A DNA stretch of 64,000 nucleotides from Haliea sp040221975. GTDB taxonomy: Bacteria; Pseudomonadota; Gammaproteobacteria; Pseudomonadales; Halieaceae. The translations under genes and the position numbers were made by a program. Location of the stretch: assembly GCA_040221975.1 (NCBI GenBank), contig JAVJWR010000028.1:1-64000 (forward strand). The letters are read 5' to 3'. The stretch's first letter is position 1. The number at the start of each line of letters is the position of its first letter. The notes beneath the pieces were generated by a model. That model did not search any database. It was not told the DNA's origin and saw only the letters and a program-made list of their open reading frames with translations. Shown here piece by piece: positions 27,925 through 35,061 of this stretch.

Positions 27925-27965
27925 GTGACTATATCCGCGGAGATTTTTCTTCCGCCCGCGCGTAG
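27922..27965. repeat. 44-bp dispersed repeat, copy 2
   Basis: Near-identical to 101-145 (one base deleted, one substituted). It begins inside the DUF1640 stop codon. On the reverse strand it reads YARAEEK, the same residues as in the DUF222 tail, before a frameshift. Confidence 0.8.
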
Positions 27966-27993
27966 ACACCAGTGTGCTGATCAATGCCTACTA
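27964..27993 (+). pseudogene. 5' fragment resembling a PIN-domain start
   Basis: Directly after the 44-bp repeat the plus strand reads VDTSVLINAY then stop. DTSVLI is the usual opening of a VapC-type PIN domain. Too short to be sure. Confidence 0.3.
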
Positions 27994-28063
27994 ACCCCGG
28001 CTGAACGGCTGTTTCCAGATCTGTCTGTAGTGACGCCACAGCAACTACCAGGAGGAGGATGCC

Positions 28064-28189
28064 ATGGCAACTCAGACACTTGCCGAGTTTGATAGCGAAA
28101 CTCGATTCCGCAACCTGGCGGCTGCGGGTGAGGTCAATCGCGGCCTGGAGCTTTTGGACAAACTCGACGCAGCAGAGCAACGCAACTAA
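28064..28189 (+). CDS. possible 41-residue protein with a strong ribosome binding site
   Basis: ATG 28064 follows aggaggagg at 28050-28058. The peptide begins MATQTLAEFDSETRFRNL and ends KLDAAEQRN; it is charged and predicted helical. It could be the stub of an antitoxin next to PIN debris, or a decayed gene that kept its ribosome site. No homologue recognised. Convergent with the permease gene. Confidence 0.35.
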   Translation: MATQTLAEFDSETRFRNLAAAGEVNRGLELLDKLDAAEQRN

Positions 28190-28196
28190 CTACCCC

Positions 28197-29429
28197 CTAA
28201 ACCGCCTGGCGCAAGGATTCCGCGATATCCGCCCGCGCCGCACGCCGGGCGGGGCGCAAGGCGGCGACGACAGGCGCCAGCACGCCGATCAGGAAGGACA
28301 CCCCGGTAATCCACCAGGCCAGGCGGATCAGGGCGACGTAGGCGATGTCGGAGTTGGGCGGCGGCGGCATGGGGATGCCGATCCAGGAAATCAGCAGCGC
28401 CAGGCCGGTGCCGGCGACTACACCCACCATGGCTCCCGCCAGCCCCAGCAGTGCGCTTTCCAGCAGGATCAGCCGGAAAATCTCCCGCCGCGGGGCGCCG
28501 CAGGCCTGCATGGTACCGAACTCCGCCGCGCGCTCGTAGACGTTCATGTTGATGGTATTGCCCACGCTGAGGGTCACCATCAGCAGGATTACCAGTACCA
28601 GGAAGCCAAACTGCTGCTGGTACAGCTCCACCGTCTGCTCGTAGAAGGGGTTCAGCCGCCGCCAGTCCAGCACTTCAAAGCCATCGTGCGCCAGGACGGC
28701 TTGCGCGGCGCGCTTGACCGCGGCGGTGGCCTCAGTGCGCTCCAGCCGCAGCACCGCCAGGTGGACACCGTCATCCCCCAGCAGCTCCTGGGCGGCTGGA
28801 AGCGGGATACGCACGGCACGGGCGTCGTAGTCCTTGGAGAAGGTCTGGAAGATGCCCACCACTTCAAACTCCAGCACATTGACCGCGCCATCGGTGGTGT
28901 TGGCCAGCAGGTTGACCCAGTCCCCGGGGGCCAGCTTGAGAGCCTGGGCCACGCCGGCACCGAGCAGCATGCCGAAGGGATCCGATTCCGCCAGCTGGCG
29001 GCCCTCGGAGATGTTGATGTAAGTACCCAGGCGCGCCTCGGCGGCGGGTTCCACCCCCTCCCCCATGATCGCCCAGTCCGTACGGCCGTTGTTCAACAGG
29101 CCCGAGAAGACGCTGCGCAGCATCACCTCCTCCACCGCTGGCAGGGCCGCCAGCCTGCTCCGCAGGGCTTCCGGTTCACGGATCAGGAACGCCCCCGGGT
29201 CGCGGCTGCCCTGCTCCCGGTAGCCGTCGCGATTGACCTGCAGGTGGCCGGACTGGGAGTGGATCATGGATTCGCCGAGTTCGTCGACGGTGTCCTTGAT
29301 GAAGCCGCCGGCCAGGATCAGTGCCACCACGCCAAAGGCGATGGCGAACAGGGTCATCAGGGATCGGCCGCGCTGGCGCAGGATGTTGCGGGCGGCCAGG
29401 CGCAGCAGCTCAAACATGGCGGATTGCAT
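28197..29429 (-). CDS. ABC transporter permease, FtsX/LolC-like (second of pair)
   Basis: 410 residues, ATG 29429 (ATG 29417 also possible). Architecture of the LolC/LolE/MacB fold: one N-terminal helix (LMTLFAIAFGVVALILAGGFI), a ~230-residue periplasmic domain (residues ~45-270), then three helices (FLVLVILLMVTLSVGNTINM, ALLGLAGAMVGVVAGTGLALLISW, WITGVSFLIGVLAPVVAAL). The Arg-rich end (ALRPARRAARADIAESLR) is the usual coupling helix partner for a LolD ATPase. It overlaps the other permease gene by 20 bases. Such permeases extract a lipid or lipidated molecule from the inner membrane and hand it to a LolA-like carrier. Confidence 0.88.
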   Translation of the reverse strand: MQSAMFELLRLAARNILRQRGRSLMTLFAIAFGVVALILAGGFIKDTVDELGESMIHSQSGHLQVNRDGYREQGSRDPGAFLIREPEALRSRLAALPAVEEVMLRSVFSGLLNNGRTDWAIMGEGVEPAAEARLGTYINISEGRQLAESDPFGMLLGAGVAQALKLAPGDWVNLLANTTDGAVNVLEFEVVGIFQTFSKDYDARAVRIPLPAAQELLGDDGVHLAVLRLERTEATAAVKRAAQAVLAHDGFEVLDWRRLNPFYEQTVELYQQQFGFLVLVILLMVTLSVGNTINMNVYERAAEFGTMQACGAPRREIFRLILLESALLGLAGAMVGVVAGTGLALLISWIGIPMPPPPNSDIAYVALIRLAWWITGVSFLIGVLAPVVAALRPARRAARADIAESLRQAV

Positions 29430-30636
29430 CCACGATGACCATGCGCGAGGCGCGCCAGGCGGGGTAGAGGGAAGCCAGGGTAGTGGTGACGCAGGCGATC
29501 AGCACCGTCTCCAGCACCATGCCGGGGGTGATCAGCAGGCCCGCGTGGTAGCTGCGGGCGAAGGTGGGCGGGGGCGGCATCTCGATCTCGGCCAGCGCCA
29601 GCAGCTGGCCCAGGCCCAGGGCAACCAGCACCCCCAGCGCCGCGCCCAGCAGGCCCAGCAGGGCACCTTCGATGAGGAACCCGCGCAGCACCGAGGCGCG
29701 CTTGTTGCCCAGGGCCATCACCGTGCCGATCTCACCGGTACGCTCCAGCACGCTCATCATCATGGTATTGCTGATTCCCAACAGGATGATGAACACCACG
29801 ATCGCCTTGACCAGGTCCAGCTGCTGCTGGAACAGGGCCGAGGCGCGGGCGTAGAACTCCGCCAGGGCGTGCCAGGGCTGCACATCAAAGTCGGCGCCAG
29901 GCAGGGAAGCCCGCACCGGCGCCAGGGCGGCGTCGGTATCGCGGGTATTCTCCAGGAACACCAGCCAGGCATGGGCGCCGTCCACCTGGGCCAGGCCGCG
30001 GGCGAGGTCGATGGGCATCAGCAGCGCGGCGTCGTCAAACTCCTGGCTGAAGGAGCTGAAGATGCCGACCACCTCCGCCTCCGCCGCGCCCAGGTGACCG
30101 TCCGGGGTATTGGCCAGCAACACCACCGACTGCCCCACTGCCACCTCAAGCTGAGACGCCAGGCCCTGCCCCAGCACCAGCTGCCGGTGGTCGCCCGCCG
30201 CAAGCCGGCGGCCTTCAACCATGCGCAGGGAGCGGTCGTCGAGCATGTCCAGGGCCGGGTCGATACCCTCGCTCATGAACGGCAGGGTCACCTCGCCAAA
30301 ACTGACCAGGCCATTCAGCAGCAGCCGCGGCGCCACCGTGGCGCCCTCTGGCAGCAGGGCTGGGTCAACCGCAATCTCCGCCGGCAGCAGGTAGGCCCAG
30401 GGGTCGCTGCGACCGCGGTCCTGGAAACCCGGGCGGGACACCTGCAGATGGCCGAACTGGGAGCGGATGGTGGCTTCGCGGAACTCGTCGAACATGGCCT
30501 CGTTGAAGCCCAGCGCCACCAGCAGCGCCGCCACCCCGAAGCCGATCGACAGCAGCGCCGTCAGGCTGCGGCGGAACTGCCGGCGCAGGTTGCGCAGGGC
30601 CAGCAGCAGCGGCATCAGCAGGGCGGAAACGCTCAC
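29410..30636 (-). CDS. ABC transporter permease, FtsX/LolC-like (first of pair)
   Basis: 408 residues, ATG 30636, abutting the adenylate-forming enzyme gene (stop ends at 30637). Same four-helix plan as its neighbour: SLTALLSIGFGVAALLVALGF, periplasmic domain ~45-265, then LVKAIVVFIILLGISNTMMM, LLGLLGAALGVLVALGLGQLL and VLETVLIACVTTTLASLY. The coupling segment YPAWRASRMVIVDAIRHV is at the end. The GxxxG-like SQFGHLQVSRPGF motif after the first helix is shared with the partner (SQSGHLQVNRDGY), so the two arose by duplication and probably form a heterodimer. Confidence 0.88.
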   Translation of the reverse strand: MSVSALLMPLLLALRNLRRQFRRSLTALLSIGFGVAALLVALGFNEAMFDEFREATIRSQFGHLQVSRPGFQDRGRSDPWAYLLPAEIAVDPALLPEGATVAPRLLLNGLVSFGEVTLPFMSEGIDPALDMLDDRSLRMVEGRRLAAGDHRQLVLGQGLASQLEVAVGQSVVLLANTPDGHLGAAEAEVVGIFSSFSQEFDDAALLMPIDLARGLAQVDGAHAWLVFLENTRDTDAALAPVRASLPGADFDVQPWHALAEFYARASALFQQQLDLVKAIVVFIILLGISNTMMMSVLERTGEIGTVMALGNKRASVLRGFLIEGALLGLLGAALGVLVALGLGQLLALAEIEMPPPPTFARSYHAGLLITPGMVLETVLIACVTTTLASLYPAWRASRMVIVDAIRHV

Positions 30637-32046
30637 CTAGACCCCGGGGAAATAGCGGAACTTGCGCTCATAATCCAGGCCCATACCGTGGGGGAATGCG
30701 TGGTAGGGAAAGCAGCACAGCTCCGGCACCGGCGCTCCCCGCCGCGCCGCGGACTCCGCGATCAGCGCCGTCAGCTCCGTCGCCACCGCCTCGGGCGTGC
30801 GCGTGGCCGCCAGGCCCAGCTGCACGTCCAGGCGCAGTCCCTCGCCGTGGCGCAGCACCCGGAAGGCGCCGGACAGCTGGTCCGCCACCTCCGGCCGCCG
30901 GTACAGCAGGGCCTTGAAGTGGTCCACGTGCCAGTGACTATCGATTTGATCCTTGTCCCGCCCCAGCACCGCGACCATCGGAAACGGCAGCGCTGCCAGG
31001 GCCGCGCGGCTGTCGGCATCCAGCGGCGCGAGGTCCGCCTCGGTCAGCCAGCGGGCACGGTCGCCGGTGCGGTAGCGGATCATCGGGATCGGCGCCCGGG
31101 CATCAAGCATGGTGATCACCAGATCCCCGACCCCGTCCCCATCCGGCTCCAGCACCTCCACATAGCTGCGCAGGGGATTGAAACAGAAAAAAGAAGGCAG
31201 CACCTGGTCTGGGTCCCGCGCATGCCAGGCGCGGCGCAGGGCGATGGTCTCGGGGGTCTCGAAGAACAGGTTCAGGCCCAGCTCCCCAACCCCCATGGAA
31301 CTGCCAATGAGTGAACCCCCGGGCGCATCCAGCGGCACCCCCAGCGCCGCCGCCAGGTAAGTGCGGTAGTCCTCGGAGAACATCTCCTCCCCCAGCACCA
31401 CATTCATGCGCAACCGCGACCAGTCGAACCCCTGCGCCCGCGCGTAGTCCAGCAGACGCTTGCAGAACAGGGGGTCAGTACAGAGGATGGCCTGCTCGAA
31501 CAGGGGCCCGGCCTGGTTGAGGATGGCGAAGGCCATGTCCTCGCGCACGCTGACATTGGCCACGCACACCGTATTGGAGGTGAAGAACACGCCCATGGGC
31601 AGGCAGTTCACCAGCAGGGTGGAACGCTGGTCGATGCCGAAGGCCTGCTGCAGGCCCAGATCGATGTCGTCCGCGGCCAGTTGCAGCTGGCTGCGGGTAC
31701 TGACCCCGAAGGCAAAGTTGCTGCCGCCGTGGCCGGAGCTGGTGAGGACGCCACCGAGGCGGGCCGGGTCCACCTCGCGCACCAGCAACTCGTTGACCGG
31801 AAAGCGTTCGAACAGGTCCGCCTTGGCCAGCACCGGGGCCCGCGCCAGCACCTCCTCCCCGCTGCGGCAGGCCGCGGCATCCACCCCCGCGTCCGCCAGC
31901 AGCGCCGCATAGGCCGGGGACTGCCGCGCCGCGCGGGCAAAGACCCGCGGCAGGCGCTTGCGGGCCAGCGCCAGCAGCTTGTCCGGGGTCTGCCGCCCCA
32001 GCATGGCCAGCAGCAGGGAGCGCTTGAGTCGGCTCAGGAAAGGCAT
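30637..32046 (-). CDS. adenylate-forming enzyme, CoF synthetase-like (TIGR02304-like)
   Basis: 469 residues, ATG 32046. It resembles the coenzyme F390 synthetase/phenylacetate-CoA ligase fold: VLTSSGHGGSNFAFGVSTRSQLQ replaces the usual Gly/Ser/Thr AMP-binding loop, LRMNVVLGEEMFSEDYRTYL and GSLIGSSMGVGELGLNLFFET are the central strands, and MIRYRTGDRARWL carries the family Arg-Tyr-Arg-Thr-Gly-Asp motif. It probably activates an acid (fatty or amino acid) as an adenylate. Placed directly between the two acyltransferase genes and the permease pair, it could supply the activated acyl or amino-acid substrate for an acylated product. Confidence 0.78.
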   Translation of the reverse strand: MPFLSRLKRSLLLAMLGRQTPDKLLALARKRLPRVFARAARQSPAYAALLADAGVDAAACRSGEEVLARAPVLAKADLFERFPVNELLVREVDPARLGGVLTSSGHGGSNFAFGVSTRSQLQLAADDIDLGLQQAFGIDQRSTLLVNCLPMGVFFTSNTVCVANVSVREDMAFAILNQAGPLFEQAILCTDPLFCKRLLDYARAQGFDWSRLRMNVVLGEEMFSEDYRTYLAAALGVPLDAPGGSLIGSSMGVGELGLNLFFETPETIALRRAWHARDPDQVLPSFFCFNPLRSYVEVLEPDGDGVGDLVITMLDARAPIPMIRYRTGDRARWLTEADLAPLDADSRAALAALPFPMVAVLGRDKDQIDSHWHVDHFKALLYRRPEVADQLSGAFRVLRHGEGLRLDVQLGLAATRTPEAVATELTALIAESAARRGAPVPELCCFPYHAFPHGMGLDYERKFRYFPGV

Positions 32047-32073
32047 CAGTCAGGGCAGGCCGCCAGCAGCCGC

Positions 32074-32817
32074 TCAGGGCCCGCTGCGAAACCACCACAG
32101 CAGTGCGGGGTTGGACGCCTCCAGTTCACGCTCCAGCCTGCGCAGATCCCCCAGATAGGGGGTGACTGGGCCATAGTAGTCGCTCTCCGGGCCGATAGGG
32201 GTGAAGTTGAAGCCGTATATTTTCAATACCCGGGCCAGCCCCTTCTCCATGGCAGCGTACCAGTAGCGGATGCCGTTTTCACAGCTGAAGCGGTAGATCT
32301 GCCGGTACAGCCCCAATACCAGCAGGGGTGCGTTGACCCGCTTCTCGCCGTGGGGGGACTCATCCGGCGCGGACGGCCCCTTGAGGTGGGACTCGTTGAT
32401 CCCCCACAGGGTGTCCCCCGCCCGGCGCCGGTATTCACGTTTCACTGCGAGGCGCGACACCTCGCCGGATTCAGACTCCGGGGGCGGCTCGAAATCCGGG
32501 AACGGCGGACAGTGGTCGAAGAAGGGAAAGGGAAGGTCCGCCTGCGGCAGTACCAGGCGCGCGGTTCCTGCGACTACCCCCTCCGCATTGGTCGCAGAGA
32601 AATGGGCCGAGCGCTGGTCATGGTCGTCGATTTCCAGCCCGTCGGGATAACGGGCGGCATTAAGGAAATGGCATTCCAGGCAATAGATCTGGTAGCGCAG
32701 TGCATACAGGTCATTCAACTCGGCGCCGTCGCTGCCCTGCTGGTAGGAATGCAGCGAAAAGTACTTGGCCAGGGCTCCCAGCGATGCTGCGGCGTCGGAA
32801 TCCATTGTTATCCCCAT
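32074..32817 (-). CDS. PEP-CTERM/exosortase system-associated acyltransferase (TIGR03694-like)
   Basis: 247 residues from ATG 32817; ATG 32805 with GGGGA upstream is an equally good start (243 residues). The family is related to autoinducer (LuxI-type) and FeeM-type N-acyl amino acid synthases. Visible motifs: LYALRYQIYCLECHFLNAARYPDGLEIDDHD (N-terminal Arg/Tyr block), VAGTARLVLP, the EVSRLAVKREYRRR block and GIRYWYAAMEKGLARVL. It lies 28 bases upstream of the adenylate-forming enzyme gene. Differs from its paralogue at 32912 by a ~30-residue insertion (FEPPPESESGEVSR..., RRAGDTLWGINESHLKG). Predicted to transfer a fatty acyl group to an amino group; product unknown. Confidence 0.85.
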   Translation of the reverse strand: MGITMDSDAAASLGALAKYFSLHSYQQGSDGAELNDLYALRYQIYCLECHFLNAARYPDGLEIDDHDQRSAHFSATNAEGVVAGTARLVLPQADLPFPFFDHCPPFPDFEPPPESESGEVSRLAVKREYRRRAGDTLWGINESHLKGPSAPDESPHGEKRVNAPLLVLGLYRQIYRFSCENGIRYWYAAMEKGLARVLKIYGFNFTPIGPESDYYGPVTPYLGDLRRLERELEASNPALLWWFRSGP

Positions 32818-32911
32818 CGTCTATGGCACTTGTCTGCGTTGTGCTTATGGGGGCAGCATAGCACGAAAAAAAAACACGAAAACACGCGCCATCGGGCAGG
32901 TTTGCTCTCTT

Positions 32912-33550
32912 CTACGGGGTCGAGGACAGGAACTGCAGGAAATCGGGATTGCAGCACGCCAGATGGCGGTCCAGCTCCTCCAGGTCCAGCAGATAAGGCG
33001 CAACCGGTCCGCAGTAGTCAGCCCGGGGGCCAATGCGCTCGAACACCACTCCGATCCTGGCCAGCATCCGCACCAGGGGGCGCTCCATGGCGGCGTACCA
33101 GTAGCGAATGCCCTGCTCGCGGCTGTACTGGTACATCGCCCGGTAGACCTCCATCACCACCGTGCCGGTGCTGCCGCCCCCGGGCGGGGTGCGAAAGCCC
33201 TTGTTGAGCACCAGGCGGGAGACTTCGCCCGACCGCGCAGGGTCGGGCAAAAGAATATCGTCGAACAGCGGGCAATGCTGCTGGTAGGGCAAGCCACGCG
33301 CCTCGTCGGGGCATACCAGGCGCACCGCCGCTGCCACCAGGCCATCCTGGTCGAACGCCGCAAAATTCACAGAGTGGGCATCGTAGGCGTCGCACTCGAC
33401 GCCATCCGGGTAGTCGCCGGGCGGAAAAAATCCGCGCTCCTCGCAGTACACGCGGTAGCGCAGGCGGTAGATGGCCTGCAAATCCTGGGGGGCGGTGATG
33501 ACTTGGGTATTGAACCAGCTGGAAAGGCGGAAAGCGCCGGGATGGGTCAT
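32912..33550 (-). CDS. PEP-CTERM/exosortase system-associated acyltransferase, paralogue
   Basis: 212 residues from ATG 33550 with AGGGAAAAG upstream; the frame extends to 33727 but that part is intergenic in character. Motifs parallel the neighbour: IYRLRYRVYCEERGFFPPGDYPDGVECDAYDAHS, VAAAVRLVCPDE, GEVSRLVLNKGF, GIRYWYAAMERPLVRMLARIGVVFERIGP. First gene of the run 33550 to 28197. Two paralogues side by side suggest either two acyl-acceptor specificities or a heteromeric enzyme. Confidence 0.85.
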   Translation of the reverse strand: MTHPGAFRLSSWFNTQVITAPQDLQAIYRLRYRVYCEERGFFPPGDYPDGVECDAYDAHSVNFAAFDQDGLVAAAVRLVCPDEARGLPYQQHCPLFDDILLPDPARSGEVSRLVLNKGFRTPPGGGSTGTVVMEVYRAMYQYSREQGIRYWYAAMERPLVRMLARIGVVFERIGPRADYCGPVAPYLLDLEELDRHLACCNPDFLQFLSSTP

Positions 33551-33760
33551 ATAACAACTTTTCCCTGCGGGATTGAGCCCACATCTTGATGTCGGAAGGT
33601 TTTGAGACCGAAGTATCCTGCACTGGTCAACGCGGATACTAAAGGATACCCGCGGCGACCGCCAGCAACTGTCGAATTTTTTTACACCGGGCGTCCCCAG
33701 CAGCCCCATATCACACTCGAAAAACATTCAGGCTGTTGTAATAAAAGGACTTTTCATTTG
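33551..33760. other. gene-free divergent promoter region
   Basis: Lies between the acyltransferase operon (minus) and the PEP-CTERM gene (plus). Apart from the sigma-54-type element that follows it, no structure was identified. Confidence 0.5.
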
Positions 33761-33775
33761 TGGCACAGGCATTGC
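33761..33775 (+). promoter_or_regulatory. sigma-54-type promoter for the PEP-CTERM gene at 33877
   Basis: TGGCACAGGCATTGC: TGGCAC and TTGC with GG and GC 12 bases apart, close to the full -24/-12 consensus. About 100 bases before the start codon; an A/T-rich stretch (ttgtaataaaaggacttttcattt) sits just upstream. Confidence 0.8.
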
Positions 33776-33876
33776 TTCATACATCGTGCGACGGCGGCCA
33801 GGCCAAAATTACTGGCCAGACGCTAACCAGAATGGCGACCTATCGGGGCCTGCCGGCAGAGACAACCAGGAGATTC

Positions 33877-34851
33877 ATGATGAAAACGATGATCAAGACA
33901 GCAGGCGCAGCGAGTCTCCTCGCGCTGGCCGTGGCTGGCACTTCGGCGGTAGCAGCGCCTGCCTTCTCAACGCTGTATTTCAACCAGAACGCCGGTTGGG
34001 ATCCGTCAACCGCACAGTTCTTCCCCGGTGGAACCGGTCTGGATGGCCTCAATTTCTCTGGCGATCCCGGCCCGGATGCGCCCGCTGGCACCCAGACCAC
34101 CATGTCGTGGAACAGCCCGCTGAACGGCGGCGTCAGTTCCATTGAAATTACGTCCTACGACCACACCAACAGCATCAGCCGGGACGGCGATCCCGACAAC
34201 GCCTTTGTGAACGATGACGCCAGCGACACCTGGGACGAAGGTGAGTGGTGGGTTATTGACCGTCTGGTACAGGAAAACCAGGTCCTTACCATCAATGGCG
34301 GAGCCGCCGTACCCAACCCGCTCTGGATTGCCGATACCCTGGCAAACCTGTACATCTACACTGATGCTGCCGAGACAGACGAGCTCCTGGCAGATCTGAA
34401 CAGCAATGTGACGATCGAGTTCTGGGAAACCCTGAACTCCGGCGCGAACCCCCTGTGCCCGGCCAGCCCGGCGCCGCTCGGTACACTGTGCGATGATGTC
34501 TACCGTGTAGCAGCGATTGATTTTGCACCGATTTTCGCGATCCGCGATGGCTTCAAGTACACCTTTGAGTTCGATCTGGTGCCGGGACCAAGCCGTGACG
34601 AAAATGGTGATATCGTCAGTACAACCCTGGTTTGCAGCGCGTTCTCGCCCTGCGTTGACCAAAACGGTGACGCGATCGACACTGGCAGCCAAATCTGGGT
34701 GTTTACACCGGAGTTCAATCCCGGCACCAGCGAGATCAATGTGCGGATGCGCTTCGCTGTGAGCGAAGTCCCAGAACCTTCCATCCTCGGCCTGATGGGC
34801 CTGGGCATGCTTGGCCTGGGTTTCGCAGCCCGCCGTCGCAAGCAAAGCTGA
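33877..34851 (+). CDS. PEP-CTERM sorting domain protein
   Basis: 324 residues from ATG 33877 (AGGAG four to seven bases before the paired ATGATG). Signal peptide KTAGAASLLALAVAGTSAVA. The mature domain is acidic and aromatic (LYFNQNAGWDPSTAQFFPGGTG, DTWDEGEWWVIDRLVQENQV, FIFEFDLVPGPSRDENGD-like region) with four Cys (NPLCPASPAPLGTLC, VCSAFSPCVD) that could form disulfides. The tag is complete: VPEPSILGLMGLGMLGLGFAARRRKQS. Free-standing transcription unit: near-consensus sigma-54-type promoter before it and a strong terminator after it, as expected for an abundant matrix protein. Confidence 0.92.
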   Translation: MMKTMIKTAGAASLLALAVAGTSAVAAPAFSTLYFNQNAGWDPSTAQFFPGGTGLDGLNFSGDPGPDAPAGTQTTMSWNSPLNGGVSSIEITSYDHTNSISRDGDPDNAFVNDDASDTWDEGEWWVIDRLVQENQVLTINGGAAVPNPLWIADTLANLYIYTDAAETDELLADLNSNVTIEFWETLNSGANPLCPASPAPLGTLCDDVYRVAAIDFAPIFAIRDGFKYTFEFDLVPGPSRDENGDIVSTTLVCSAFSPCVDQNGDAIDTGSQIWVFTPEFNPGTSEINVRMRFAVSEVPEPSILGLMGLGMLGLGFAARRRKQS

Positions 34852-34860
34852 AGCAAGCAA

Positions 34861-34917
34861 GGCGGGGGTCATCCCCCGCCTCTGCAACAAATAGAAACGG
34901 CCTCTCAGGAGGCCGTT
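34861..34917 (+). terminator. double hairpin terminator
   Basis: First hairpin GGCGGGGG/CCCCCGCC with a TCAT loop (34861-34880). Second hairpin AACGGCCTC/GAGGCCGTT with a 4-base loop (34896-34917) followed by TTT. The second is a classic intrinsic terminator. Confidence 0.92.
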
Positions 34918-35061
34918 TTTGTGTGCACCCACGGAACCTATCGCACACACTCTGGATCAATTGGCTGCAATACCCCTCCGCCACAGGAAAAAGACCCAAG
35001 CAACAACAACATTTTTGTTATAGCATCTCCCCGGTTCGAAGTGCACATACGGTCCCAGGTA

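Noticed and set aside
28059..29438. 459-residue forward frame beginning at ATG 28059
   Set aside because: Antisense to the permease gene and composed of Gln/Gly/His runs. Only the overlapping 41-codon frame at 28064 has independent support.
29233..31314. 693-residue forward open frame opposite the permeases
   Set aside because: It is a shadow of the GC-rich minus-strand genes: Gln/His/Arg-rich, no family pattern, and it spans the gene boundary between two permeases and the adenylate-forming enzyme.
34921..35061. Upstream extension of the ATP-grasp/phosphatase gene from GTG 34921
   Set aside because: That start lies at the T-tail of the intrinsic terminator of the preceding gene, and the extra residues match no family.
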